Shown: positions 1-6,308 of the stretch, in pieces | How positions within the stretch are numbered: the stretch's first letter is position 1 | Layout of the letters: each line of letters starts with the position of its first letter | Assembly (NCBI GenBank): GCA_002376965.1 | Contig: DFOV01000118.1 | Location: 1 to 7,643 of the forward strand | Length of the DNA stretch: 7,643 nt | Direction: 5' to 3' | Source of the DNA: Gammaproteobacteria bacterium UBA3532 | GTDB lineage: Bacteria; Pseudomonadota; Gammaproteobacteria; Enterobacterales; UBA3532 | The notes under the pieces: generated by a model | The model's input: only the letters and a program-made list of their open reading frames with translations | Told to the model about the DNA's origin: nothing | The model's database searches: none | Program-made: the position numbers and the translations under genes

Positions 1-324
1 TTTTTGGCTGCTGGGATTTCGCCCGGAGCAGTGCTGGTGTTTATGCTGGCGGGGCCAGCTACCAATATCGGTACACTCGGCATTATCAAAAAGGAACTCG
101 GTGGCCGTGCACTAATAGGCTATCTTACCGGTGTTATTGTCACGGCCTGGATATTTGGCTTGTTCACGAACTACCTCGCCACACAGGTGAACTGGGTTAT
201 TCCAGAGGCAGCGATTCAGGCGCAACATGATCATATGGCTTGGTATGATATCGTCTTTGCCATTGTGCTGGCTCTGGTGATGGTTTATGCAAATAGAGGA
301 AAACTGGGCAAGGCAAGCTCTTGA
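1..324 (+). CDS. C-terminal part of a permease, SO_0444/ArsP-like metal efflux family (5' truncated)
   Basis: The reading frame is open from the first base and ends at TGA 322-324, so only about the last 107 residues are present. The segment is strongly hydrophobic with roughly three membrane helices. It carries a Gly/Pro-rich stretch, SPGAVLVFMLAGPATNIGTL, followed by a short basic loop (KKELGGRA). This GPATN-IxTL arrangement is what I know from the SO_0444 family of Cu/Zn efflux permeases, related to the ArsP/DUF318 permeases of the inner membrane. A short His-containing loop (QHDHMAW) precedes the last helix, and the protein ends in a basic cytoplasmic tail. The substrate cannot be read from this fragment; metal export is inferred from the family. 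The gene converges with the HD-GYP gene, with an inverted-repeat element between them. Confidence 0.75.
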   Translation, partial: FLAAGISPGAVLVFMLAGPATNIGTLGIIKKELGGRALIGYLTGVIVTAWIFGLFTNYLATQVNWVIPEAAIQAQHDHMAWYDIVFAIVLALVMVYANRGKLGKASS

Positions 325-331
325 ACATTGT

Positions 332-465
332 CCATTGATTATCGCCACGTAGCTGGAAATTTCTTGCGCAAAACGCCGTGAAATCTTCCCTGATGGCTTA
401 GCCGCCGCATCCATGCGGCAGATATTTGCTCCAGAAACATCCAGCTACGTGGCGATAATCAATGG
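332..465. repeat. 134-bp element bounded by 26-bp perfect inverted repeats
   Basis: The left arm (332-357, beginning CCATTGATTATCGCCACG) and right arm (440-465, ending in its reverse complement) match perfectly over 26 bp. They are separated by 82 bp. Inside is a second palindrome, GCCGCATCCATGCGGC (404-419). The left arm begins 8 bp after the permease stop, and the right arm touches the stop codon of the HD-GYP gene at 466-468. No target-site duplication is visible. It could be a miniature mobile element or a foldback intergenic repeat. As RNA it would form a long hairpin in either direction and so could also end both convergent transcripts, though neither side has a T-tract. Confidence 0.8.
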
Positions 466-1587
466 CTACCCCTGAAACTGCTGCTGAATGTCGACAACCT
501 TATCCTGATGCTTCACCAATGCCTCCACACAACGTGCATCCAGCTTTGTTTTAGCCAGTTCTATCAGCAAATCAAACGCCGCTTCATTGCTCCAAGCCCC
601 TTTATATGGCCTTTGACTGGTAAGGGCATCAAAAATATCAGCCACCGCAATAATCCGCGCTTCAATAGGGATTTCACCACGTTTTAAATGATTGGGGTAG
701 CCGCTACCGTCCATAGCTTCGTGATGGCATTCGGCAATATTGCGCAGCACGTTGATGTCGCGAAAGCTATCCAGACTGAAATGCTCGATCATGCTATCAA
801 TAAGCTCGCGCCCTTTTGCAGCATGGGTTTGCATCACTTCAAATTCTTTATCGTTTAATTTTCCAGGTTTGAGCAAAATGTCATCTGGAATACCAATTTT
901 CCCGATATCGTGCATCGGCGCAAACAGGAAGACATGTTCTATGAATTCGTCGTTGAAACCTTCCATGCCTTGAGAGGCTAGCTCCATAGCAATCAATCGC
1001 GAATAACGTGCCATGCGCTCCAGATGCCCACCGGTTTCAGGATCGCGATAATGCACCATATCGTTAGCGGTTTTGAGCGCGGCGACCAAAGTGCGCACGG
1101 TTGAGATTTCATGGGTGACGATGCTGCTAATCAAGTGCGCATAAAGATCAAAGACGGCCAGATTAGTGTCGTTGAAGCAGTCCTTTTTCACCGAGTTAAA
1201 AAAGATAAAGCCTTCAAAACGACCATTCAAGTACATGGCATGGGTATAGCTGGCAGCAAAGCCCTGTTCTTTAATCACTTGAGTATGGCGGTGCTCTCCG
1301 GGTGCGAATAAGGCCAGTTCATTAACAATACGCGGCCTGCCGTGCTGAATCATATCCGCTAGAGAGCGTGCTTCATTCAGTGGCGCTTCATACTGCGCCA
1401 ACGGTGTATCACCACGGTTGCTGGAAATAAAGGTTTTTAACATACCGTTTTTATTATCGTAGGTAGCAACTGCTATTCGGGCGATAAAAGGGTAAGCATC
1501 TTTAACGTGCTGATGGATAACCGCCAACTGCTGGTTAAGTGGCAGGCCTTTGTTCAAACGCTCAAGCGAATCATGATGGTGAAACAT
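466..1587 (-). CDS. HD-GYP domain cyclic-di-GMP phosphodiesterase with N-terminal GAF-like domain
   Basis: The protein has 373 residues. About residues 15-165 have the alternating pattern of a GAF-like sensor domain, though its ligand cannot be told. Residues about 170-370 form an HD-GYP domain with the full set of expected metal and substrate residues. These are RDPETGGH (H188), HDIGK (H226, D227, K230), H255, HHE (288-290) with DGSGYP (293-298), and the ADIFDALTSQRPYK block (D317 to K329). Enzymes of this family hydrolyse c-di-GMP in the cytoplasm to pGpG or GMP, lowering the signal that favours sessile growth. Intact catalytic residues suggest an active enzyme. ATG 1585-1587 has a strong ribosome binding site. 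It is the last gene of a three-gene operon, 14 bp after the cupin gene. Confidence 0.93.
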   Translation of the reverse strand: MFHHHDSLERLNKGLPLNQQLAVIHQHVKDAYPFIARIAVATYDNKNGMLKTFISSNRGDTPLAQYEAPLNEARSLADMIQHGRPRIVNELALFAPGEHRHTQVIKEQGFAASYTHAMYLNGRFEGFIFFNSVKKDCFNDTNLAVFDLYAHLISSIVTHEISTVRTLVAALKTANDMVHYRDPETGGHLERMARYSRLIAMELASQGMEGFNDEFIEHVFLFAPMHDIGKIGIPDDILLKPGKLNDKEFEVMQTHAAKGRELIDSMIEHFSLDSFRDINVLRNIAECHHEAMDGSGYPNHLKRGEIPIEARIIAVADIFDALTSQRPYKGAWSNEAAFDLLIELAKTKLDARCVEALVKHQDKVVDIQQQFQG

Positions 1588-1591
1588 TTTG

Positions 1592-1600
1592 ACTCCTTTC
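1592..1600 (-). promoter_or_regulatory. Shine-Dalgarno site of the HD-GYP gene
   Basis: On the minus strand GAAAGGAGT lies 4-5 nt before the ATG at 1585-1587, inside the 14-bp gap after the cupin stop codon. It is the best ribosome binding site in the window and fixes this start. It also suggests that the HD-GYP protein is made efficiently from the operon message, in contrast to the two upstream genes, which have weak sites. Confidence 0.75.
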
Positions 1601-1601
1601 G

Positions 1602-1925
1602 TTACGCAGGCTGATGCTCAAAAAACACCGCTAACCAGAGCGTCGGTTCGTCTGGTGTGGTCCAATCGACGCGGTGGCGCTGATGGGCTTGCAGGTAAAT
1701 CAAATCGCCAGGGGCCATTTCTATCAGCTGACCATCGTCTAGCTCAAGACGCGCCCGCCCTTTAACAACCATCACCCACTCGTCTTCACTCTGGTCATAC
1801 CAATCATCTGCGGCTGAGCACTGGCCTTGAGAAACAATGCGTTCAATACGCACATTTTTACGCGACAGCAGCTCAGTTACCTGCTCTGCTTGGCTGGCAT
1901 CAGGGAGTGATGCCAGAAAATTCAT
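1602..1925 (-). CDS. small single-domain cupin protein
   Basis: This is a single cupin barrel of about 107 residues. It resembles a family of small stand-alone cupins found in many proteobacteria, with an N-terminus like MNFLASLP and a core like WYDQSEDEWVMVVKGRARL. The second cupin motif reads PGDLIYLQAHQRHRVDW, with H81 and H84 (107-residue numbering) as likely metal ligands. In the first motif the usual HxH is replaced by an acidic stretch (DQSEDEW), so metal binding is uncertain. No reaction can be assigned. The start is ambiguous: ATG 1923-1925 best fits the family N-terminus, with ATG 1932-1934 or TTG 1941-1943 also in frame. None has a clear ribosome binding site, and all lie within the end of the upstream nuclease gene (26-44 bp overlap), which points to translational coupling. 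Confidence 0.85.
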   Translation of the reverse strand: MNFLASLPDASQAEQVTELLSRKNVRIERIVSQGQCSAADDWYDQSEDEWVMVVKGRARLELDDGQLIEMAPGDLIYLQAHQRHRVDWTTPDEPTLWLAVFFEHQPA

Positions 1926-3318
1926 GTTTGCCATCGAGTTCAAATATTTCGTACGGTTTAGTAAAGGCCTGGCGTAGCAGCTTAATGCCTTCTTTATCTA
2001 ACGGGGGTAGCTCGGCTATTTTTACCTTCTTTGCTTCTTCCAGCGTAGCAACAGATGTGAGATATCGCCACTGCGACACCACATGATATTGATCCATTCC
2101 ATGTTCACTCGGCTCTTCAATGGCAACGGCACCCGAATAAGGCCAGGCAGGCACCTGATGTTTACTTAATACGTCGAGTAACCGTGCATTAAAATACTCA
2201 GCCAACTCCTCACCGGTGCAAGCACCCTGACAGCGCTTTAACTGACGACCGAAACAAGGGCCAGCCGATGCTTTCTCCAACCCTAATCGCTTACTACAAA
2301 GATGGTGCTCTTTGGCTAGGCTTTGCATTGCTTTTTTCGCGGTTGGCTTGTTGGCAAACAGGCCATAACATGGTTGCTCTAGCTGCGGTAATTGACTGAT
2401 GTCTTGCCAATCAAATTGTAGATAACCGTCTTTTCCCTTCTTGAGAAAGACACTATACAGCTGGGTTTTGGCACGCTGACGCCGATTGGCCATTGGCTTT
2501 AAACGCTTGATTAGCTGATCTTCCAAAAGCTGTGCTCCAAGATCCCCAGCGGTGATTTGCCAGCGAATGTCTTTCACTTGCATTGCCAATTGCATTTCTT
2601 TAGCGCTACTGTGATCGGCATTGAAGTGCGAAAGCACTCGCTCGCGAATATTGACACTTTTTCCAATGTATAACAGGCTATCGTTGTCACCGTAGAAGAA
2701 ATAAACGCCGGACTGGAAAGGTAATTCATCTTTTAATGTTTCAGGCAGATGCGTTGGCCAAGCACTGTGCTTTTTCTGCACACTCAACGCCTCTTGCGCC
2801 GCGGCCAAACCATGCTCAGACACCGCCTTTTGAACAAAGGTATACATGGCCACCACATCCGACATCGCTCGGTGCGCCTTCTCGTTAACAATGTCAAAGC
2901 GCTCACAAATACGCGCCAGGCCATGTCGATGGTATTGCGGATAAAGCTTTTTGGAGAGCTTCACTGTGCACAAAGGATTAAGGTTTAAAATATGCCCCGC
3001 TCGTTTGCATTCATTACGAATAAAAGCGGCATCGAATCGAGCATTATGAGCAATAAAATTAGCATCGCTGATAAAAGCCACCAGAGGCTCCAACACCTCA
3101 TAAAAATACGGCGCATCACGCACCATGTCGTCATCAATACCAGTAAGGCGAGTGATACTAGCCGGAATCGCTATGCCAGGATTAATTAAAGACTGCCAAC
3201 GCTCCTCCTTGCCCAGTTCATCAACTTTCAGACAGGCGATCTCGGTAATACGATCTTTGGTGGCTTCAACCCCAGTGGTTTCAACATCAATATAAACGCT
3301 GGCACGGCCAAAAAACAT
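1900..3318 (-). CDS. DnaQ-type 3'-5' exonuclease fused to GIY-YIG (UvrC/Cho-like) endonuclease
   Basis: The protein has 472 residues and two nuclease modules. Residues about 6-165 are a DEDDh exonuclease like the proofreading subunit of DNA polymerase III, with D11/E13 (DVETTG), HNARFD (D96) and H149...D154. Residues about 200-285 are a GIY-YIG endonuclease: GVY (204-206), YIG (217-219), R225/R227 and E266. Then comes C341-x13-C355-x7-C363-x3-C367, matching the four-cysteine layout of UvrC and Cho. About 100 unassigned residues end the protein; I see no UvrB-binding or helix-hairpin-helix domain. Similar fusions are known in other bacteria (M. tuberculosis Rv2191 is one I recall), so a role in DNA repair or damaged-strand incision is inferred. 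It is the first gene of the operon; its ATG at 3316-3318 has only a weak ribosome binding site. Confidence 0.92.
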   Translation of the reverse strand: MFFGRASVYIDVETTGVEATKDRITEIACLKVDELGKEERWQSLINPGIAIPASITRLTGIDDDMVRDAPYFYEVLEPLVAFISDANFIAHNARFDAAFIRNECKRAGHILNLNPLCTVKLSKKLYPQYHRHGLARICERFDIVNEKAHRAMSDVVAMYTFVQKAVSEHGLAAAQEALSVQKKHSAWPTHLPETLKDELPFQSGVYFFYGDNDSLLYIGKSVNIRERVLSHFNADHSSAKEMQLAMQVKDIRWQITAGDLGAQLLEDQLIKRLKPMANRRQRAKTQLYSVFLKKGKDGYLQFDWQDISQLPQLEQPCYGLFANKPTAKKAMQSLAKEHHLCSKRLGLEKASAGPCFGRQLKRCQGACTGEELAEYFNARLLDVLSKHQVPAWPYSGAVAIEEPSEHGMDQYHVVSQWRYLTSVATLEEAKKVKIAELPPLDKEGIKLLRQAFTKPYEIFELDGKHEFSGITP

Positions 3319-3435
3319 TGCTTAGCTACTCTGTTACAACGAAAGGCTCAGTAAGCCATAGGTTTAGGTAGAACTCAAATTTGGGTGGGGTGATATCTGT
3401 TGGGAAAAGCGACGGGGAACCTCATAGGGTTTGGC
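3319..3435. other. 117-bp intergenic gap between the ATPase/nuclease gene and the exonuclease operon
   Basis: This gap separates two genes that both read leftward. I looked on the minus strand for a promoter for the operon and a terminator for the ATPase gene. I found no convincing -35/-10 pair and no hairpin followed by a T-tract. Read-through from the ATPase gene, or an activator-dependent promoter, is therefore possible. Confidence 0.4.
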
Positions 3436-5121
3436 CTAAATCTCGCCAAAGCGCACTAAAACCTTCTTGCCCTCAAATGCCATAGCCACGGGATACACGC
3501 TTTCCACGCCTAATGCTTCAAGCTCAGCGACATAATGTTTGCTTTCAATTTGAGCCAGCGCCTGATCGCAGGCTTGCTCAAGGCTGAACTGGTCATACTC
3601 ATCAATGGACCTGAATTCAAAGACAAAGCCAGCTTTTGACTTGTCATGCGGGATCACGCAGACATCATAACGACCATAACCGCTCTCTCGATTGCTCTTG
3701 ATCGTATGGCTCTCCTTTAATTGCACTAACATGCCAAGCACAAAGGCATGATAAAAGCGTTCTGGCTGCTTGCCCTGAACATCAAAATAACTGAAAGTTT
3801 CAGAGCAGAAGCGTATGAAGGCTTTGCTAAAGCTGTCAAAGTCGCCGCGCAGCAGGTAACCCAGAATGGAAGGTAGCGCGATGGTGCGCGAGTCGATGCC
3901 GGTGTCAAACCAACCCAAAATAGCGCTGGTATAAAAATAGCCAACTTCCCGGTTCGGGATGGATAGGCTTATGGTTGTTTCCCCACTAGCACCGAGCCGT
4001 TTATCCTGATAGCGCAGGTAGCCAGTGAACAGAAGGAAATTCCAAATGGTTTCGCTGCTACGACCAATATCGCGAAAAACCACATGCTCGTTTAAGGGCT
4101 TACGCACAGCGGCATTGTCATCACTGAGTAAAGCTTCCAGCTCTTGCTTCAACTCGTATGGCGCTTTGGCGATGAGATCACGAACAATAGCGTTGTCTGA
4201 GGTATTTAGCCAATAAGGTGATAGCTCGCCTTGATGTAGGATCAGGCTGATAATGGACCATGGGTTGTATATGGTGGCCTCACCAAAGTTATAACCGTTA
4301 TACCAGCACTTAACAGCATCCAGCTCATAAGACAGGCCATAGTCTTGAAGTAGTTGTTCCGTTTCATCCTCGGTAAATCCAAAATATTGGTTGAAACGTG
4401 AGCTAGTCAGGGTGCAAACATCGATATTATTTAAGCCTGAAAAGATACTCTCCCGTGCAATACGTAATATGCCGGTCATGACTCCTTTGAACAACGAGGG
4501 GTTATCTTTAAACGCGCCGCTAAGCAGGTTGCGCAAGAAGCCAACCAGCTCATCATAATAGCCGTGGGTAAAACCGCTATTGATGGGCATATCGTATTCA
4601 TCAATGATAATGACGGCAGGCTTTTTATGGTAGTGGTGTAAGAATTGCGACAGCTTTTTTACGGAATCAGCCAGTTCAACGCTATCTGAACTGCCTTGCT
4701 TGACGCGCTGGAAATAAGCCAGATCATCAGCATCCATATCATCAGTCAAATAACTGTGGGCAATGTAGATATCTTTAATGAGCTGACTGATTCGCTTAAA
4801 TACATCAGCAATCTGGCTTTCTTTAACGTCTTTAAACGACAAAAATATCACCGGATATTGACCACAATGAGCCATCGTTTCGCTATCTCGGGTAACTGCT
4901 AGCCCGTCGAACAAATGGTGATAATCCTCCGCATTGCTAAAAAAATATTTCAGCATCGACATGTTCAAGGTTTTACCAAAGCGGCGCGGCCTGGGTAACA
5001 AAGTAACGGCGGAGCCCTGAAGTAACTCAGCAATGATGCCGGTTTTGTCGACATAGTAATTGTTTTGTTCAATCAGCGATTTGAAGTCGCTGGTTCCCAG
5101 CGGGAGGGGCTTTTTACGCAT
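3436..5121 (-). CDS. AAA-ATPase-like protein with C-terminal PD-(D/E)XK nuclease domain (PF09820/PF08011 type)
   Basis: The 561 residues match the layout of the large AAA-ATPase-like/PDDEXK family. The N-terminus has the family opening (LPLGTSDFKSLIEQNNYYVDKT). A Walker A-like loop follows, RPRRFGKT (44-51), lacking the usual first glycine as is normal here. A Walker B strand reads AVIIIDEYD (169-177). A middle region includes WYNGYNFG (273-280) and YNPWSI (285-290). The C-terminal nuclease-like fold has GRYD (D486), then FEFR (501-504) where E-x-K is expected, then AQIESKHY (523-530). These proteins occur widely, often in many paralogues; their role is not settled, and links to mobile elements or defence are only proposals. 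Arg504 in place of the catalytic Lys may weaken cleavage. It has a good promoter but a poor ribosome binding site, and it stands apart from the downstream operon. Confidence 0.9.
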   Translation of the reverse strand: MRKKPLPLGTSDFKSLIEQNNYYVDKTGIIAELLQGSAVTLLPRPRRFGKTLNMSMLKYFFSNAEDYHHLFDGLAVTRDSETMAHCGQYPVIFLSFKDVKESQIADVFKRISQLIKDIYIAHSYLTDDMDADDLAYFQRVKQGSSDSVELADSVKKLSQFLHHYHKKPAVIIIDEYDMPINSGFTHGYYDELVGFLRNLLSGAFKDNPSLFKGVMTGILRIARESIFSGLNNIDVCTLTSSRFNQYFGFTEDETEQLLQDYGLSYELDAVKCWYNGYNFGEATIYNPWSIISLILHQGELSPYWLNTSDNAIVRDLIAKAPYELKQELEALLSDDNAAVRKPLNEHVVFRDIGRSSETIWNFLLFTGYLRYQDKRLGASGETTISLSIPNREVGYFYTSAILGWFDTGIDSRTIALPSILGYLLRGDFDSFSKAFIRFCSETFSYFDVQGKQPERFYHAFVLGMLVQLKESHTIKSNRESGYGRYDVCVIPHDKSKAGFVFEFRSIDEYDQFSLEQACDQALAQIESKHYVAELEALGVESVYPVAMAFEGKKVLVRFGEI

Positions 5122-5150
5122 TGCATAGCCTGAATTAGGACAGTATTTTG

Positions 5151-5179
5151 ATCATAGGTGGGTTTGAATTTTATGGCAA
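5151..5179 (-). promoter_or_regulatory. sigma70-type promoter of the ATPase/nuclease gene
   Basis: On the minus strand, TTGCCA (5174-5179) and TATGAT (5151-5156) are separated by exactly 17 bp. Each hexamer differs from consensus at one position. Transcription would start near 5144, giving a leader of only about 23 nt before the ATG at 5119-5121. This is the best promoter match in the window. Confidence 0.65.
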
Positions 5180-5239
5180 TAGGAGTGATGCAGTGTATTC
5201 TGCCAACTGCGCTTCCTGTAATATAAAAAGAAACTGATT

Positions 5240-5392
5240 ATGAATCCCAAAAAACTGCGCCAAATTGTTCACTCTAGCGATATTGAACGGGTAATAGACG
5301 CTCTGTGTAAGCTAATAGCCAGCCGCCCGCTGAGCTTGTCGAAGCGGGACCTGCGCGATGGCCTTCGACAGGCTCTGGCAACGAGAGGATGA
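5240..5392 (+). CDS. possible 50-residue ORF running into the palindromic array (doubtful)
   Basis: ATG 5240-5242 opens a 50-codon frame ending at TGA 5390-5392. The first 23-24 residues (MNPKKLRQIVHSSDIERVID and a few more) come from unique sequence and look like an amphipathic helix. The rest is translated from the first unit of the palindromic array. An AT-rich TGTAATAT sequence (5217-5224) could serve as a -10 box, but no -35 is clear and the ribosome binding site is weak (AAGAAA). It may be the 5' remnant of a gene cut by the array, a real small protein, or chance. I do not recognise the N-terminus. Confidence 0.25.
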   Translation: MNPKKLRQIVHSSDIERVIDALCKLIASRPLSLSKRDLRDGLRQALATRG

Positions 5393-5697
5393 TGCTAATC
5401 CCTAACCGTTCGCTGAGCTTGTCGAAGCGAGTATGGACCTGCGCGGTGGCCTTCGACAAGCTCAGGCAACGAGGGGATGGTGCGAATCCCTAACCGTTCG
5501 CTGAGCTTGTCGAAGCGAGTATGGACCTGCGCGATGGCCTTCGACAGGCTCAGGCAACGAGAGGATGATGCTAATCCCTAGCCGCCCGCTGAGCTTGTCG
5601 AAGCGAGTATGGATCTGCGCGGTGGCCTTCGACAGGCTCAGGCAACGAGAGGATGATGCTAATCCCTAACCGTTCGCTGAGCTTGTCGAAGCGCCTC
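5311..5697. repeat. tandem array of 88-bp palindromic units (four plus a half)
   Basis: Arm A, CGCTGAGCTTGTCGAAGCG, occurs identically at 5328-5346, 5411-5429, 5499-5517, 5587-5605 and 5675-5693. Arm B, GCCTTCGACAGGCTCAGGC or a one-base variant, occurs at 5361-5379, 5449-5467, 5537-5555 and 5625-5643. A and B are near-perfect inverted copies, so each unit can fold into a hairpin of about 15 bp. The period is 88 bp; the first unit lacks 5 bp between its arms. The core (CTGAGC-TTGTCGAAG) resembles a palindromic intergenic repeat common in many proteobacterial genomes. The array ends a few bases from the dsbB stop codon, so dsbB messages would carry several 3' stem-loops that could stabilise or terminate them. 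Confidence 0.92.
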
Positions 5698-5701
5698 CCC
5701 A

Positions 5702-6229
5702 CTAATCCTGCCGGTACTTCTGCACCCAGATTAAAAACACTGTCGCAGATACAAAGCCGATAAATATCGGGAGCATCCATTCGGCCATGGATATGCCCAA
5801 AAAGCTCCAGGCGACTTCTGCGCACTCGCCTGAGCCTTTGAGGATATTTGCCAAAGCGTCGAGAAACGGGAGGGTGTCCATGATGTAATCTAGCCCAGGG
5901 CCGCAGTCTGGTACTTGATCTTTGGGTAAGTGCTGCAGCCAGACATGACGCCATGCTACGCCAATACCACAAATGCCTAGAATGAGGGCCAGTCCGTTGT
6001 ATATCCGCGCGAAGATTTTTCCTGGGCCATGCAGCGCTGCTACGGCAAAAATGCCACCGAGGAAGATAATAATGATGCGCTGAATGGTGCAAAGCGGACA
6101 TGGCTCAAGCCCAACGACATACTGAAAATACAAAGCAGTAACGATAAACTCATGACAAACAAATGCCAGTAATAAGTAAACACCCCGCCCGAATAGAAAG
6201 GGGCTAAACTTCTCGATTAATTGTTGCAT
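5702..6229 (-). CDS. dsbB: disulfide bond formation protein DsbB
   Basis: DsbB is an inner-membrane protein that reoxidises periplasmic DsbA and passes the electrons to quinone. The 175-residue frame has four hydrophobic helices. With the start used here, the first periplasmic loop has C44-P-L-C47, followed by R51, the position that contacts quinone in E. coli (C41, C44, R48). The second loop has C109 and C136, matching E. coli C104 and C130. Length is also close (E. coli 176). An earlier ATG at 6233-6235 would add two residues, but the ribosome binding site sits directly against it and is correctly placed only for 6227-6229. The gene diverges from nudC, and no dsbA is in view. A palindromic array follows its stop codon. 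Confidence 0.95.
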   Translation of the reverse strand: MQQLIEKFSPFLFGRGVYLLLAFVCHEFIVTALYFQYVVGLEPCPLCTIQRIIIIFLGGIFAVAALHGPGKIFARIYNGLALILGICGIGVAWRHVWLQHLPKDQVPDCGPGLDYIMDTLPFLDALANILKGSGECAEVAWSFLGISMAEWMLPIFIGFVSATVFLIWVQKYRQD

Positions 6230-6235
6230 AAACAT

Positions 6236-6241
6236 TCCTTC
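6236..6241 (-). promoter_or_regulatory. ribosome binding site deciding the dsbB start
   Basis: Minus-strand GAAGGA lies immediately next to the ATG at 6233-6235 (no spacer) and 6 nt before the ATG at 6227-6229. The usual spacing therefore favours the second ATG. Confidence 0.6.
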
Positions 6242-6273
6242 ATTGATTTTCAGTGCGTTAGCGTCGCTTAGTC

Positions 6274-6301
6274 AGCATAGATTCTGCTAAACTACGCTCA
6301 A
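6274..6301 (-). promoter_or_regulatory. possible sigma70 promoter of dsbB
   Basis: On the minus strand, TTGAGC (6296-6301) and TATGCT (6274-6279) are 16 bp apart, each matching consensus at four of six positions. The location, about 45 bp before the dsbB start, is sensible. The match is only moderate. I could not find an equally good promoter for nudC on the plus strand in this shared divergent region. Confidence 0.35.
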
Positions 6302-6308
6302 ACAACCA

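Noticed and set aside
112..414. Minus-strand frame overlapping the permease and the inverted-repeat element
   Set aside because: It is antisense to a well-supported membrane protein and begins inside the non-coding element.
332..465. Ordinary intrinsic terminator
   Set aside because: The arms are 82 bp apart and no T-tract follows either arm; a terminator role remains possible but not by the standard pattern.
3436..5121. Part of an anti-phage defence island
   Set aside because: Only one such gene is present; the flanking genes are housekeeping or signalling and no recombinase, toxin or other defence gene is visible.
5274..5459. Minus-strand frame containing FDKLSERLG and LPEPVEGHRA
   Set aside because: This is the translation of the palindromic repeat units, a common artefact of this repeat family.
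5311..5697. CRISPR array
   Set aside because: The sequences between repeats are themselves repeated, the units are 88 bp, and no cas gene is present.
5571..6101. A 176-codon minus-strand frame overlapping dsbB
   Set aside because: It lies out of frame within dsbB, which has all the expected cysteines and helices, and its end is translated palindromic array.
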